DNA of 64,000 nucleotides from Neodiprion pinetum (Eukaryota; Arthropoda; Insecta; Hymenoptera; Diprionidae), in the NCBI RefSeq assembly GCF_021155775.2, contig NC_060232.1:11754251-11818250 (forward strand), written 5' to 3'. Each line of letters starts with the position of its first letter. Positions within the stretch are counted from its first letter, which is position 1. Shown here one piece after another: positions 22,551 through 34,529 of this stretch. The notes beneath the pieces are model-generated. The model did no database searches and was not told the origin of the DNA. It saw only the letters and a list, made by a program, of their open reading frames with translations. The translations under genes were made by a program, and so were the position numbers.

Positions 22551-25500
22551 GAGTTTAATCCTAGTATGAGGTTTTAAATTATCGTGGCGAATTCGGGTTT
22601 CCGTAAATAAATAATAGCCAAACCCAATCCGTATCATAACACTGTTATTGGTTTACAATTATCGAGCTCAGTTTTTTAAAATTCCAATTTCAGCTGTCGA
22701 AAACTAGCCAAAAATGATCCTACATACTCACGGATGCCTAATTACAATTATGTAGGGTTATATATTCAAAGATATTCACAAATATGCCGTTAACATGTAC
22801 ATGCACACAGATACCCCCACACAAAATTTTTAGGTTGAATTAACTCATTGACTTTGTGTAAAAATTGTTGTCGGATCGAGGAGATATTAATCGCATTGCA
22901 ATTCACCCGAATGAAGATATCAATTACTTTCATGAACTGCAATGAAACAAAATAAATCACTAAAAGTGTAATTTGCATTTCATTCTACCCAAATATCAAA
23001 ATACAAACGTGATTTGTATTTTACTTCTTGCTGATGGCAGTGTGCAAATCCACTCAGTATTATATTTCATCGTAATTGCAAAATACTGATGTGATTAACA
23101 TTTCATTCCTTTTCAATTACAAATTCAAAATCTAATTTTGATGAAATACGTAATGGTCTCTAATCAAATTCTGAGATGAAATGTTTTTGATTAAAATTCT
23201 CGAATACAGTGTTATTTAACTAAATCTTGAAATGCGTTCTTGTTGACCGAATCCCGAGTGACGATTTTTTTCTGCTCAGTCGTCGATGTAATTTTGAAAG
23301 AAAAAAAATTATGATTCATATTACATACTGACATGACTTATAAAAAATTGGATCACTTCTTATGCGAGCGATTCAAGTTCCTACTTCTTTTACCGTCTGG
23401 TTGTATTTCAACCACAATTGAGGTGCGGTAACTGTGATATGCAGTTGTTACGAAACGAGAGGGGAAAATTACCACGGAGTGCAAGTGTTTTAAGTACGTG
23501 CAAAAAACGATTTGATAAAGAGTGAGCCGGGAGTATTTCTTGAGGGACGTCAATGAGAACGACGCTTCACATATATTTCTTGTTCACATTGCGAATCCTC
23601 AAGGAATCCTCCCGGTACGATATAGCATTTTAAAAGTAAGCCATTTCTACGTTCCATTTGAAATCATGAGTTTTCAAATTGTGACAGCTGAAATTAGAAA
23701 GAAATAACGACTGTAATTTTTTAAATCACAGACGTCCGCGTCAGGCTAATCATACGCTTCTGTAAAATGAAAAGTAACTAGATGGAAGTAAGACGTTCTG
23801 TTATTCTACAGCGCTCAGTCAAGCTTTTGCCACTATCACCTGCACTCTGTACTCGAGGTTTTTGAACGCTATGATGAACTTTTATAACTTTGAGTCTCGT
23901 TATTCTCGAAAGGAAAATTTAATTTCATGCTCGATTTGTCAATAATCCATTATTTCCCGACGGATTATTAAACCTGGAATAGAAATAAAATTATAACTAA
24001 ACAAGGCATAACGTACCCGATTCGTGAATCTAGAATCTAGGCATGAAAATGGGCTTACATCGGTAATACTTTTTCAATGGTAAATACTGCTTCGGTGTTC
24101 CAAGACCGTCTGGATTTCAGGAAAGACGTGTGTGTATTCTTCAACGCTTTGGACGATAACAATTTTTTTTTATGGAAGCAATAACCTCGCTTGCACTATC
24201 TCTGATAGCAGCGGACATAACACATATTTCTGTAGAAAGTGTGATAGCTTTAATAGCTGTTGTTTGAGAGCCTATCTATAATATGTATTAATCAAAATAA
24301 TGTAAGGACGGTAAGACAGCTTGCTGCTAATTGTGAGTAAATACGTTACTGACCGAGTTGAAATTTCAGTATGTATGACCTAATTTCTACAATACAGTGT
24401 TATTTCATAGATTTGAGAATGCAATCGATAATATAAATATTCGTTTACAGGTGCATTGAACTTTATTTCAGATAATTCATCACCATGTAATTAACCGTTG
24501 CCACGTGTAATAGTTGAGAATTTTAGCATTATTCCGAAACATCAAAAGCTTGAACTAATCGTATTTTTGATTCCAAGTTTTCAATTCGAAAAATAAAGTA
24601 ACATACGCAAACGAATGTGATTTATAAAATATATAGATCTTATTCACAGAATTAAAAAATTTTCATTGGTTCTTGATACGGAAAAAAATAAACAACACAC
24701 ATTTTGAGTGATGATAAAGTTTCGCAATTTATATTAGGAAAAATGTCTTAATCGCGGTAAGAATGGATTGGCATGAATAATCTTCTATCCATTGTTCATT
24801 GCAGACAAGATATAAACACTTATGCTTCACAGGCTAGGATTATCTGAGGAAATGATTATTTTTCATCATGTATATTTTCAGCTAGCATTTGATGAAAAAT
24901 TTCGATACGGTCTCGGAAATCCTGACGAATAATTGATTTGCGACGCCATTAAGTGAATGTCGCTTCCGATTTTTTCTTCATCGCTCTGTCTCGGACAGAA
25001 AAAAAATTCATGTTGCTCCAACAGTCCTTATTGGCTAATCATTCGACAATTGCAATTGTAAAACTTTGACTATAAGATCTAGATCTGTGATACCAAAGAC
25101 CATAAAATGCCAATGTCTCAGAACCATTCAATCTACTCTAAGCGAAGTTTATACCCAATCTAAATCGAACAATTCTTTATTGCAAATCGGAATTTTGAAG
25201 TTCCCTAGATATCGATTCGCATACAATTCATACGTAGTTTGGAACTGTTTTCTAGTTGCCATTCTGAACTCTGGACTCTTCACTTATGACGCAAAATTAG
25301 TGGCCGAAGAACTTCGTTGATACCAATTTTGGAGCGACTTGGTCGAATTGAAATTTCGAATTGAAACATTTTGCGCACCAGATCAAAATCAGCAGCCGGA
25401 AAAACTTTCGGATATCAATTTCTATACCCTTTGAATCAATCGATAGTAATTCTTTTCACAGCAATCAAAGGTACGCCAAATCAAATTTCTGAGCTTCGTC

Positions 25501-26515
25501 TTTGGATTTAACATCAACGATGTTAAAGGATAGCCTGGTTCCGGAATGAAACAATATATTCCATATTGAGGTTCGCTGTTTCGAATTTTCGAGTTTTTTA
25601 CTCCAAATTCAGAATCGGCTGTTTGAAAAACCTTTGGAATAACTCTCGATACCGTAAAGCTTTTAGCCGAAGTTTTTCAAGTGCTCGCGAGCAGCGAGGC
25701 AAGACTACAAAATAATGTAATCTTCAGAGATAACCCTTAGGTACCGGGCGCCGAACATGGTGTATGTAGCGAATGCATTACCCATTACAAAAATAATATG
25801 TAATACATCAAAACCATGATTTGTAACAACTTGAATAATTGACAATGGACGATAACGCAATTGGTAATCACCAAAGTAACAGGTAATGGATTCGAATTAC
25901 ATTATTAATGACCAAAATACTGAGGAATGGATTCGAATTGCAACGGTTTATTACTAAAGTAATAGGTCATCGTTATTGCATCATTATTGCCACAATGTAT
26001 GCATGGATTCCAATTGCAATAATCATAACTGCAGTAATTGCTTTACTGATAACTCTTTTCTTGTAATAACAGCTGAAGTTAAAAATTACAGCATCCGAAA
26101 TGGCGGTTATCTAAATAAAGAAGAGAAAAAAAATTCTCACTTAACCGTGGAGGTCAGATGATCGATTGACAACATTCCGATTAAATGATACTGGATATTT
26201 GCAGTTTAATGATTTAAAAATTAACCGTTACATTGAGAATGACGATACCTCAATTATTTCAATTTTATCATAATTTATCAATGTACTAACTATAAAAATA
26301 ATGCCTAATGGGGAAAAGTATATTGTTCATTGAAAATGGAATGAATAATACAGCGATGTCCCATTATTAACTACCAAAATGATTTACAGTCATGAAAAAA
26401 CGCATTAATCATTGAAAAATTAATGAGTAATGGAATGGCTAATCCATTAATAAAACAATGCATTTTTCACAATCACTCAGGTGGTATTATGATAATGAAA
26501 TAAAATACATGTCGA

Positions 26516-27423
26516 TTGTTGTCAGTTAATTTGTAATTCTGCGAAGTTCGGTCAAGAGTGGTTGCGAACAACGGATGCTCCTTCATTAGAACTTTTTGAA
26601 ATTATTGAGCACAGATAAACCAGTGAAACAGAGAATGCTAACGACACGATAGGTGGACACAATTGAAGATCTGTCAACAACATGAATTATTTTTTGAAGT
26701 AGTGTGATAATCGTAAGTGAATATGGTCGAGCGTTCGCAAAAAAAAAAAAACTTGTTTTGAAAAATTTTGATGCTTGCTTTCTTCTGGATTTTTCTTTAA
26801 ACTGCCGCTCGATGAAAAATTCACCTAGTATTTAAATCGATGATTTGTTTGAAAGGAGATCGGAAAATATTAGAGAAACTTATTCTTAATATCAATTGTA
26901 TAGTGTCACTCACATACACAGATAAATTATTATTTGTATTGACGAACTCCTTACATATTTTGTATGTGTGCGAACAAACTCACGTGGCTATTTATACAGA
27001 AAAGTGAATAAGTGAAAAAAAAGCAGATAAGTGAAAAGTAAAGAAACTTACCTTGATCTCAACGGAAGAACTGTTGAAAAAATGCGTGTCTTGTCACAAG
27101 GCCGGTGCCGCTTCCAAAGTCACGAAAACTTTCCACAGCAGTAAGAACGCTCACAATTTCTAATAAAGTGTCGTTACCCGATCGACGCTCGGAGAAACAC
27201 TGACTGAGAAAGCGAGTATCCAGTAATTCCGTTTGTAATCGCGCCCTAAGCGAAAGCATGCCGCAACCGATTTAACTCCGAGATTCCAAACACAGCATTC
27301 CTCAGCATTGTTTAGTAAATCGCATTGAATTTCTCACTAGTAATACACCTTGTATTTTCCTTTGTTTCTAACTATAACTGCTCGTGAATGCTTCACAAAA
27401 GAGAGAATACCGTTGTAGAAGTA
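26516..27423. other. Intergenic, with one minus-strand ORF ending near a splice donor
   Basis: Unique sequence right of copy B. On the minus strand 27059-27259 encodes 66 residues from an ATG (MLSLRARLQTELLDTRF). Just after its stop a good donor sits at CAAG/GTAAGT (about 27048-27057). It could be a 5' exon with a short upstream ORF for a minus-strand transcript, or a decayed fragment. No family is recognised. Confidence 0.3.
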
Positions 27424-27772
27424 TGTACACTTGGGGACAATGAATCTGAGACGGTCAATTTTGTACACTAGACAGACACAGAGAAACCTACAGCGCCACA
27501 GTCGGCCGAGCGCGAAACTAACTCAATCTCAATAAACATAACATAACCCATGACCGTTGAATCTAACCTTAAAATACCGCGGGGATAACGACTTGTTGGA
27601 TTGACACGTATTCTAAGGTTAGATTCGACGGTCATTGATTATGTTATGTTTATTGAGATTCAGTTTGTTTCGCGCTCGGCCGAATGTGGCGCTCTAAGTT
27701 TCTCCGTGTTGCCAACATAACTGTCTAGTGTAAAAAATTAGCCGGCTCAGATTCATTGTCTCCAAGTGTACA
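27424..27772. mobile_element. Foldback MITE of 349 bp, possibly TA-targeting
   Basis: Long inverted repeats begin TGTACACTTGGGGACAATG on the left; the right end is its complement with one change. The arms extend inward about 150 bp, through the AACATAACATAA and GAATCTAACCTTA stretches, around a short loop near 27575-27610. If the tips are CACTTGG, the element is bounded by TA on both sides, as for Tc1/mariner elements. No ORF of note. Confidence 0.65.
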
Positions 27773-27953
27773 TGGGAAAAATCTACTTATTCTTCCTAAA
27801 AATAATTCGATCTTTATAAAAATGAATCACCTTCAATAGAGCAGGACACGGAATTTATGCTGTTGGTCACAATCGAATTTCTATTAAAAATGTGTCTTCA
27901 CGGAATATACATTACGCGTTATTCATTGGATTCACTAATCGTTACTTGTTATG

Positions 27954-28173
27954 ATTCAAGTAGACAGAAAATAAGTTCCAGTTAAGTCATTAGTGTCCGT
28001 TGATTCTCCATCGAAAACTAATTAATGATCCGTATGGCTTGATCGTAAGTGTCCTAGTAACGTAAATGTTTCCGTTTCGTGATTTAAGTAGATAAAAAAT
28101 AAGTTCTCCTTAAGTCATTAGTGTCCATTGATTTCACATCGATAACTAATTAATGCTTCACATGGCTTGATCG
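27954..28173. repeat. Two tandem copies of a 128-bp unit (diverged)
   Basis: About 92 bp starting ATTCAAGTAGACAGAAAATA (27954-28045) recurs from 28082 to 28173 with scattered changes. Shared blocks include AAGTCATTAGTGTCC, ACTAATTAATG and ATGGCTTGATCG. This is a local direct duplication with no coding content. Confidence 0.6.
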
Positions 28174-31100
28174 AATTATTCCGTCATATGATATTCAATT
28201 CGAATCGTTGTTCGTCAAACTTTTACCCTTTTCTCCTCACCAAGGCACGTAATCGAATTTCGTTCGAATTATTTCTGTGATACTGGCAGTTATGGGCCGT
28301 GAAACATGTACTAGTGTCAATGATTAGCAACTGCGTGTTTGATCAATTTATTAAGGGCATTCGGAGTAACCCATTAATTACTTTGCAGGCAAACAGGGTG
28401 ACAGGGGGGTCCACCACGTGTGACAAAACGCGACAAGGGGGGGAGGACATACTTCGTGACGTCACATCTAATCTAAAATAAGAATAAAACTGAATATGGC
28501 CACGGGTGAAATTATTTATTAGATAAATTAAGATATTTAAAACATCAAAATTTATTGTATTTACACTTTTTCGGCATGCGTGGCCTGATTCAAAACATTC
28601 GCAGGCCAACTCATCGGCCGCCTATAATATTCATACACCGAAAGACCGATAACGCTTTCGTTCGACGCTTAATTTTCCTTCTTGACGGCTATTTTTTTAA
28701 CTCTGTAGTTTATTTGTCATTAAAAATTAACGAGTTATACAAAACTCTGTTTAATGAACAATCAAGTTCTAAATTAAAATGGAGGGGGGGAGGGGGAGTG
28801 TCACATGTGATTACTTGTGACAGGGACGAGTGGCCTGCAGGCAATTCACTTAAATCGACATTCAGAATTTGTTTTCAACGTGTTATTCCCATTAAGCGTG
28901 TTGTGCGGCACGGTTCAGCACTCTCATTGCAATCTCAAATCTCACATCAGAATCCCAAAATTTATTGAAAATTGCTGTACTAAATGGTAAAGTAATTTAC
29001 AACATATACTTATACATATAGGCCGTGCATTGCAAAAGTGGTGTGATTTAATTTTCGTTTGACGTCAAGTTGATAGCACTTTCGAAAACAAGTTCCATCT
29101 AACTATGGGATAGCTCCGTTTATTGGGAGACAAATGGTTATGCTCCGATAAATGTTATACGTGTGTCATATCGCTCCTACTCCGATTAATGGTTGCGCAT
29201 TGAAAATTTAAGTTTCAATGAAATACATCTTTACCAAACACATTAATAGCTTATCGACTCGTGTTTGCAAATCACGTACCCCGTGCGGGAAAATCATACA
29301 CTAGTTGTTTGCATTTATCAAATTGTGGAGCGTGTGAAGTTTAGTTGCTATAAATCCACTGTTGTGGTGAGATACACATGTATTAATTGATTTAATTCAT
29401 CATTATTGGAGGTCAAGAAACATATTCTTCATTATTGGATGTAATCCATACTCACGCGGTCGAAGTGTATCTGACGCAAAGTGCTAGCACTGCGAGAAAT
29501 AAATGGTATAATAATCAGGATATCCGTTAGCGTATCACGGCAAAGTTTTCATCCGGAGCTCACCAGCCATGCATATTTGTTGTTAAAACAAACTTATCGA
29601 CGTGTGAAGTTCGATCGTAATTGTACTAGAACCTCCTCCATTACTTATTGTTAGCCATTCTAACTGTCCAGAATCGTAACTATCAACTTTGGCGCCCAGG
29701 GCAAGTGTCTGAGTTTGCGCCCTGTCTAAATAAAACTATTGAAGTTCTTACAATGATATATTACTTATTAGCTCCACGCGTTGTACCCATAATTAGAACA
29801 TATTCCAATATTGTATTGAATTAATAGACGGGGCATCGTTCTTATGGAAATTGTTAACTATATGGTTCGTTTCTACGCAAATCGTTTCAATCGAAAACTA
29901 ATTCACGTTTCCCTTTTCTACAGAATTGTTTTAAGACACAAAGTTCCTTTTTACAAAGTTCATGGCAATCTTTGATTCGGTTACCTTTACGGGACCGGTA
30001 TTCGATATATCGGCCTTTAGCAGTTTAGGTAAATATATCCAATTTTACGGTGTTGAATGTTATGCGAGCTGTACCTCAAAGCAAAAAAACGGCAGATAAT
30101 CCTCTTCGGCTCACTACTCGTCACTTTCCATGAAAATTTCGAAAGGGAGAAAGACAACATAATATTTGCAACTATCGATAAAGATTGTGAATTTTTTAAG
30201 AACACGAAGCAGTTGCTAGAGACTTGGAGAAAACATTATTTTCTTTATTTTTGAATCAACAATTAAAAACATATAACCAAAAATGTGAATTACTAGCACG
30301 GTTTCTTTATAATTCTCTACTTGATTCTTTTGCAATATCAAAGGCTAGCCAAAAAATGACAATACATTTAGCGTACGGTCTAGTAACTGGAAAGCGGTAT
30401 TCAAAAAAAAAAAAAAAAACAAATTCAAAAAATACAAATACGGTCACAAACCTAAACGGTTTGACGCTCAAACTTAGAATCAAGCAAAAAGTGGCTGATT
30501 TATCTACGCTTGGAGGAATGAATTCGAAGCATTTACAGTAAAACATAAAAACAATTATCGTCGGAGCGTGACCGGTAAATAACGCAAATCTTATTTAATT
30601 TTGATTATTCTAATTAGCAAGTAGTCAATCAGACGTAAAAATTTTCTTATCGCATGAACTTTGACTCTAGTGCCACTTCTTTGCAAATCATTATTTCTGA
30701 TTTGGATAATTTCATAAAAATTCTTTATAACTGCAATACTTGCTTCTTTCTTGACTAACTACGGAATAAAACCAGGATTATAACGCAGGGATGCAGGAAC
30801 GGCCTAACAGTTCGCCTCTGTAAGTGCAGCAACGAGTGCAAGCTCTTCGTCTGCGAGGTCAAGAATTAAGTTAGACGTAAGCGCGAGAAGGGCTTCGCGG
30901 CCTGACTCTGTCATCCTGCGTCAAAAAAGTTAGACAGAATCCAGGATATGACAAAACAGAACTAACACATCTCCATTCCGATCCAAATAGAGCCCCTTTA
31001 AATAAATTTAATCTTACTGATTTGACAATCAATTTGGGACAGGAAACTCACCGGCAGGGTGTTTCGTCAACGCATTCTGCATTGAAAAACCCGTGAACGT

Positions 31101-31864
31101 TACATCGCATTTCTCTCAAAATAAATTTAATAAATTTATGTTATCTGTTCATACAGATTTGATGCATTTTCACCATCTCGAACCTCACAATGCTTCGTAT
31201 TAATATATCTCTTCTCTGATTCATGTTATCGGCTAAATTTCGTATCAAAAGTGATGTGACAAAAAATATTCGTCAATATTTTACTAAAAAATAGAAAGAT
31301 TAAAAGTCGATTTTTTTCCGTCTATTTCGCCATCCAATGACATAGATAACAAAGTTTTAGGACGTTACATTAAAAAGTCGAAAAAATTGGCGAAGGTTCC
31401 GTCAAGGTTGAGATACTCATAACATCGCGAATCTTACGTCAAGTCTAACTAATTCTAGCTTTCGGGGTGATACCTTCCACGTTTTTATCACGAGATTGTG
31501 CGTTGTGATTTCTGATTTGTCGAACTTATTCTAACCAGTAAGGTTCCAGAAATGAGTTAGATAAACTTTCCGAAAGAAAAGTTCTGAAATTTTGTCCACA
31601 ATTTTTCCGCTGGAATTTTTCTGATGGAAAACTCCAGCCTTGATTATTTAATCTGGTTCGAGCGTGTTATTGTCGTCCCAGACGTATCATCGGTCATCTT
31701 CAAAAACTTCCGCCTCTCTTTTTCGATTAAAGTATCTAATCTATCGGTTTTTTTTCCTTCCGAGCTTTCATGTAGCGCGTTACGATAAACAAATAAATAT
31801 CTGTTCATTAGAGTGATTTTCCTCCACTACGCCTCTTATCTCGCATCGCTTTATCAATTTCTCA
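28174..31864. other. Gene-poor intergenic region with G-rich repeat-like patches
   Basis: No gene is recognised. G-rich blocks with GTGACA motifs occur at about 28396-28470 and 28778-28830, and look like the ends of a degenerate transposon. I could not define inverted ends or a target duplication. A run of 13 A sits near 30407. Elsewhere the DNA is AT-rich, and short open frames have no domain. Confidence 0.4.
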
Positions 31865-31996
31865 TTTAAATGACCCCACCTCATTCTCAACCAAACCATT
31901 CGTTGATGGACAGTATGGTGTAGTCTCTTTATATGTTATTCCATTTACTCTGCAATAACACTGGAATTCTTGTGAAACCAACTGACATCCGTTATC
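31865..31996 (-). pseudogene. Fossil of a Ty3/Gypsy-type integrase
   Basis: A 44-codon open stretch on the minus strand begins DNGCQLVSQEF and ends PYCPSTNGLVENEVGSFK. This matches the integrase core pattern around the second catalytic Asp (DNG..F.S..F), followed by P-Y-(H)-P-x-x-N-G-x-x-E. The catalytic-core Glu region is retained, but it stops right after SFK and lacks the expected upstream frame. It is an old fragment only. Confidence 0.55.
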
Positions 31997-34338
31997 TCAT
32001 ATTGTACTGCAAAGAGATTCTATTCTAGGCCTAAGCTTGGTAATTTCCATTTCTTTCACGATTAGGTTCAAAGTAGGACATCATTAAGACTTCCACAGGT
32101 CCTGTGTATCCTTTACCGTATAATGTAATGTATTCGGTACAAAATTATCGCATACAGCAAATATCGATGTTTATATGTAGACGCGGATTCTGACTTTCTG
32201 AGGCGGTAAATTTTTTGGACAAAACCGTTACATTGGCAACGTGGATTCAGCTAGTTGCAGTTGGCCGTGACTAGGCTTCCACATAGAAGGATTAGGACGT
32301 GTAATTTAATAAGGCCTCGGTTACAAGGGGACCACCAAAACTCTTAATAGTGGATTTTCATAGGACTCACAATTAGCGGGCTACATCGAGTATCATTTTG
32401 CCTGCTAGAATTCTATGAAGTTAATTATTTCTAATATTAAATGCAGTGTCTATTTAAATTTATAAAATTGAGAATCTCAATGTTACCGGGTGTATCGGCT
32501 GCTCCGAGTCCCGCTTAGCGACCTGTCGCGCGGGGTGACAATTTTGGAATGATCCCTCGCGCCGAGCGCTCCGATTTTCGGTTTGATCGCTTCGATTTCC
32601 GGTGGCGCCCTCTGCGCGGAACAGATTCTTCGCGCATTTACCCCATTTCGGTAGTGTACGTGCATAGTCTTATTCATCCGACATATCCATCAAGGCAACC
32701 CCGAACTTTGAATGCGAGTACTTGAGTGGCACAGACATGTTTGCGTTCCGTCTTTCAGAACAGCCCGTTGCACGTTGCGTTCGCTCCTTGTACCGTGCCT
32801 TGGGTTTCAGTCACCCCTCAGAGCACTACCCTCGCTGTATCGGGGGTACAAGATTTTCATTTTCCGGGTTGCCTGGATTCATAATTGACTTATCAATTGG
32901 TATATCAATAGCCGAATTATAAGTATCGTTTGTAGAAAAAAAAAAAATCAACTAGACTGACTCGCGTACTACAATCGCTGAAACTAGAATATCCAAACAT
33001 AGTTCGAAAATTAAAGTTTATCAAACTCATTGTCCAAGCGCGATCGATTTTGATAAATTTAAAACCATAGTTCTGATGTAGCTGACAGTTGCATCTCCCT
33101 GCGTCTTGATTAATACTTGTGTACTCAATGACCTCAATGCAACGTTTGCAAAGAAGAAAGAGGTAAAAAGTCGATGCGATAATTTTTAGAGAGCTACATT
33201 ATAAATGCCGATTTCAGAAAAATCGTGACGTTTGTTATAAAACATGGCAAAATTGTGTCGGAGCATCGGCAAAAAATGCTAAATATCTTGGAGAATTTAA
33301 AAGTAATCGAAAACAAAATAAATCTTCTTCAACTCATGTGATTTTGGGTACGAATTAGTGTCTCTTGCCAAAAATAATTTTCTATCAATCTTTCAATTGC
33401 CCTCAATGCTTTAGCCTATTAATCTATTATACATTTATCTTCTCTGGCAAGAATTGATTTCAACCTTCGCTAGTTCTTGCACGTTCCCCATAGTGTATTT
33501 AAAAATAACTGTACAGAAGAGTTTTGTGAAGATATGTTTCGTTAAAAAATGATGATTTCGAAAATAACAGAAAATTGATAAAAAATTATTCTCGTTACTG
33601 AGAATTATTCCGTACTCAATTTGTTATCCTAAAAAAATCCACAACTTTGTTACGTCGACATGTAACGGGGTTAGAATTTCAATCGATGACTCTCCTTAAA
33701 AGAGAATAAATAAAATTTTATAAAAATGTAGTGAAATATTTTTACTCATCTCGAAAAAGGTCTGGGTTGAGATTGGAAGCTAAATCCACGAAGAGTAGCC
33801 TAATAGCCGTAAATGTCCTGTACAAAGTTTTATAAATACTTAGCTTCGAGAATCCCCGATCGAAGCCAGGCATCCGATCAAGTAATATATAAAGAATTGA
33901 CAAGAGTCTCGATTCACTCACGTGAATCATTTCTCAATTCACGGATAATCTGATGTGGAACAAGGTATATTATCCGTATAGACAACGCGGCTCCATACGC
34001 TTTTTCCTCCCGCGGTTGATTCTAGCGTGAAATCAGGCACGCCTAATCTGTTCGCCGAATGACGGTGACGGCGTTGTATTCGCTCCGTATTCCGTATACC
34101 GCCGGAATCCTTTTCACCAACAGAAAATAATTAACCGGGTATAATAAGAATTGCGGATGAGATGATATCACCGCGTGTGTGTTGAAAAATCCCGACGAGT
34201 GAGTGAAAAACGTTTCAAGATCCGCGTTAGTTACAGTTCATCGGTTCACGAAGGTCCCGGGTGCTGATTGGCCGTCGATTTCCAGTTTCCTTCCAGGATG
34301 CGTTTCGTTCTGTCGCCTTAGCAAGGACGCGAACCGCC
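31997..34338. other. Intergenic, no recognised gene
   Basis: Upstream of the secreted-protein gene. A GC- and CpG-rich patch at about 32490-32900 contrasts with AT-rich flanks, but none of its frames shows a recognisable domain. The last few hundred bases should contain regulatory DNA of the downstream gene. Confidence 0.4.
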
Positions 34339-34344
34339 TATAAG
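34339..34344 (+). promoter_or_regulatory. TATA box of the secreted Gly/Tyr/His-rich protein gene
   Basis: TATAAG lies 186 bp before the ATG at 34530. A start about 30 bp downstream (near 34370) would give a 5' UTR of about 160 nt. Position and context are plausible; no Inr match was found. Confidence 0.45.
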
Positions 34345-34529
34345 AGACACCGCGCGAGTCTCCGTACCGTAGTTGATTTCCGAACAGCGTTCTGCCTTCT
34401 CGCCCGATCGTCGCTCCTCGAAGAAGCTCTCGAGAACCCACCACCTCTGCATAAGGACTACTTAAACAAGGACCTTCGACGAGTGGTCGCAAGCGGGTGA
34501 CGCCGGCGATAAAGAACGTATCGGCGAAG

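Larger units (their letters stand above)
18864..26515. repeat. Segmental duplication, copy B (about 7.7 kb)
   Basis: Direct repeat of 7722-15381. It begins at the base after the Copia LTR and ends at about 26515, where unique sequence starts. Differences from copy A are concentrated in the exons of the exonuclease-like gene. Intron 1 also differs: about 130 bp of copy A is replaced by a hairpin MITE. Confidence 0.9.

Noticed and set aside
28379..28850. G-rich, GTGACA-containing blocks as the two ends of a DNA transposon
   Set aside because: The blocks are not inverted copies of each other, and no target duplication was found.
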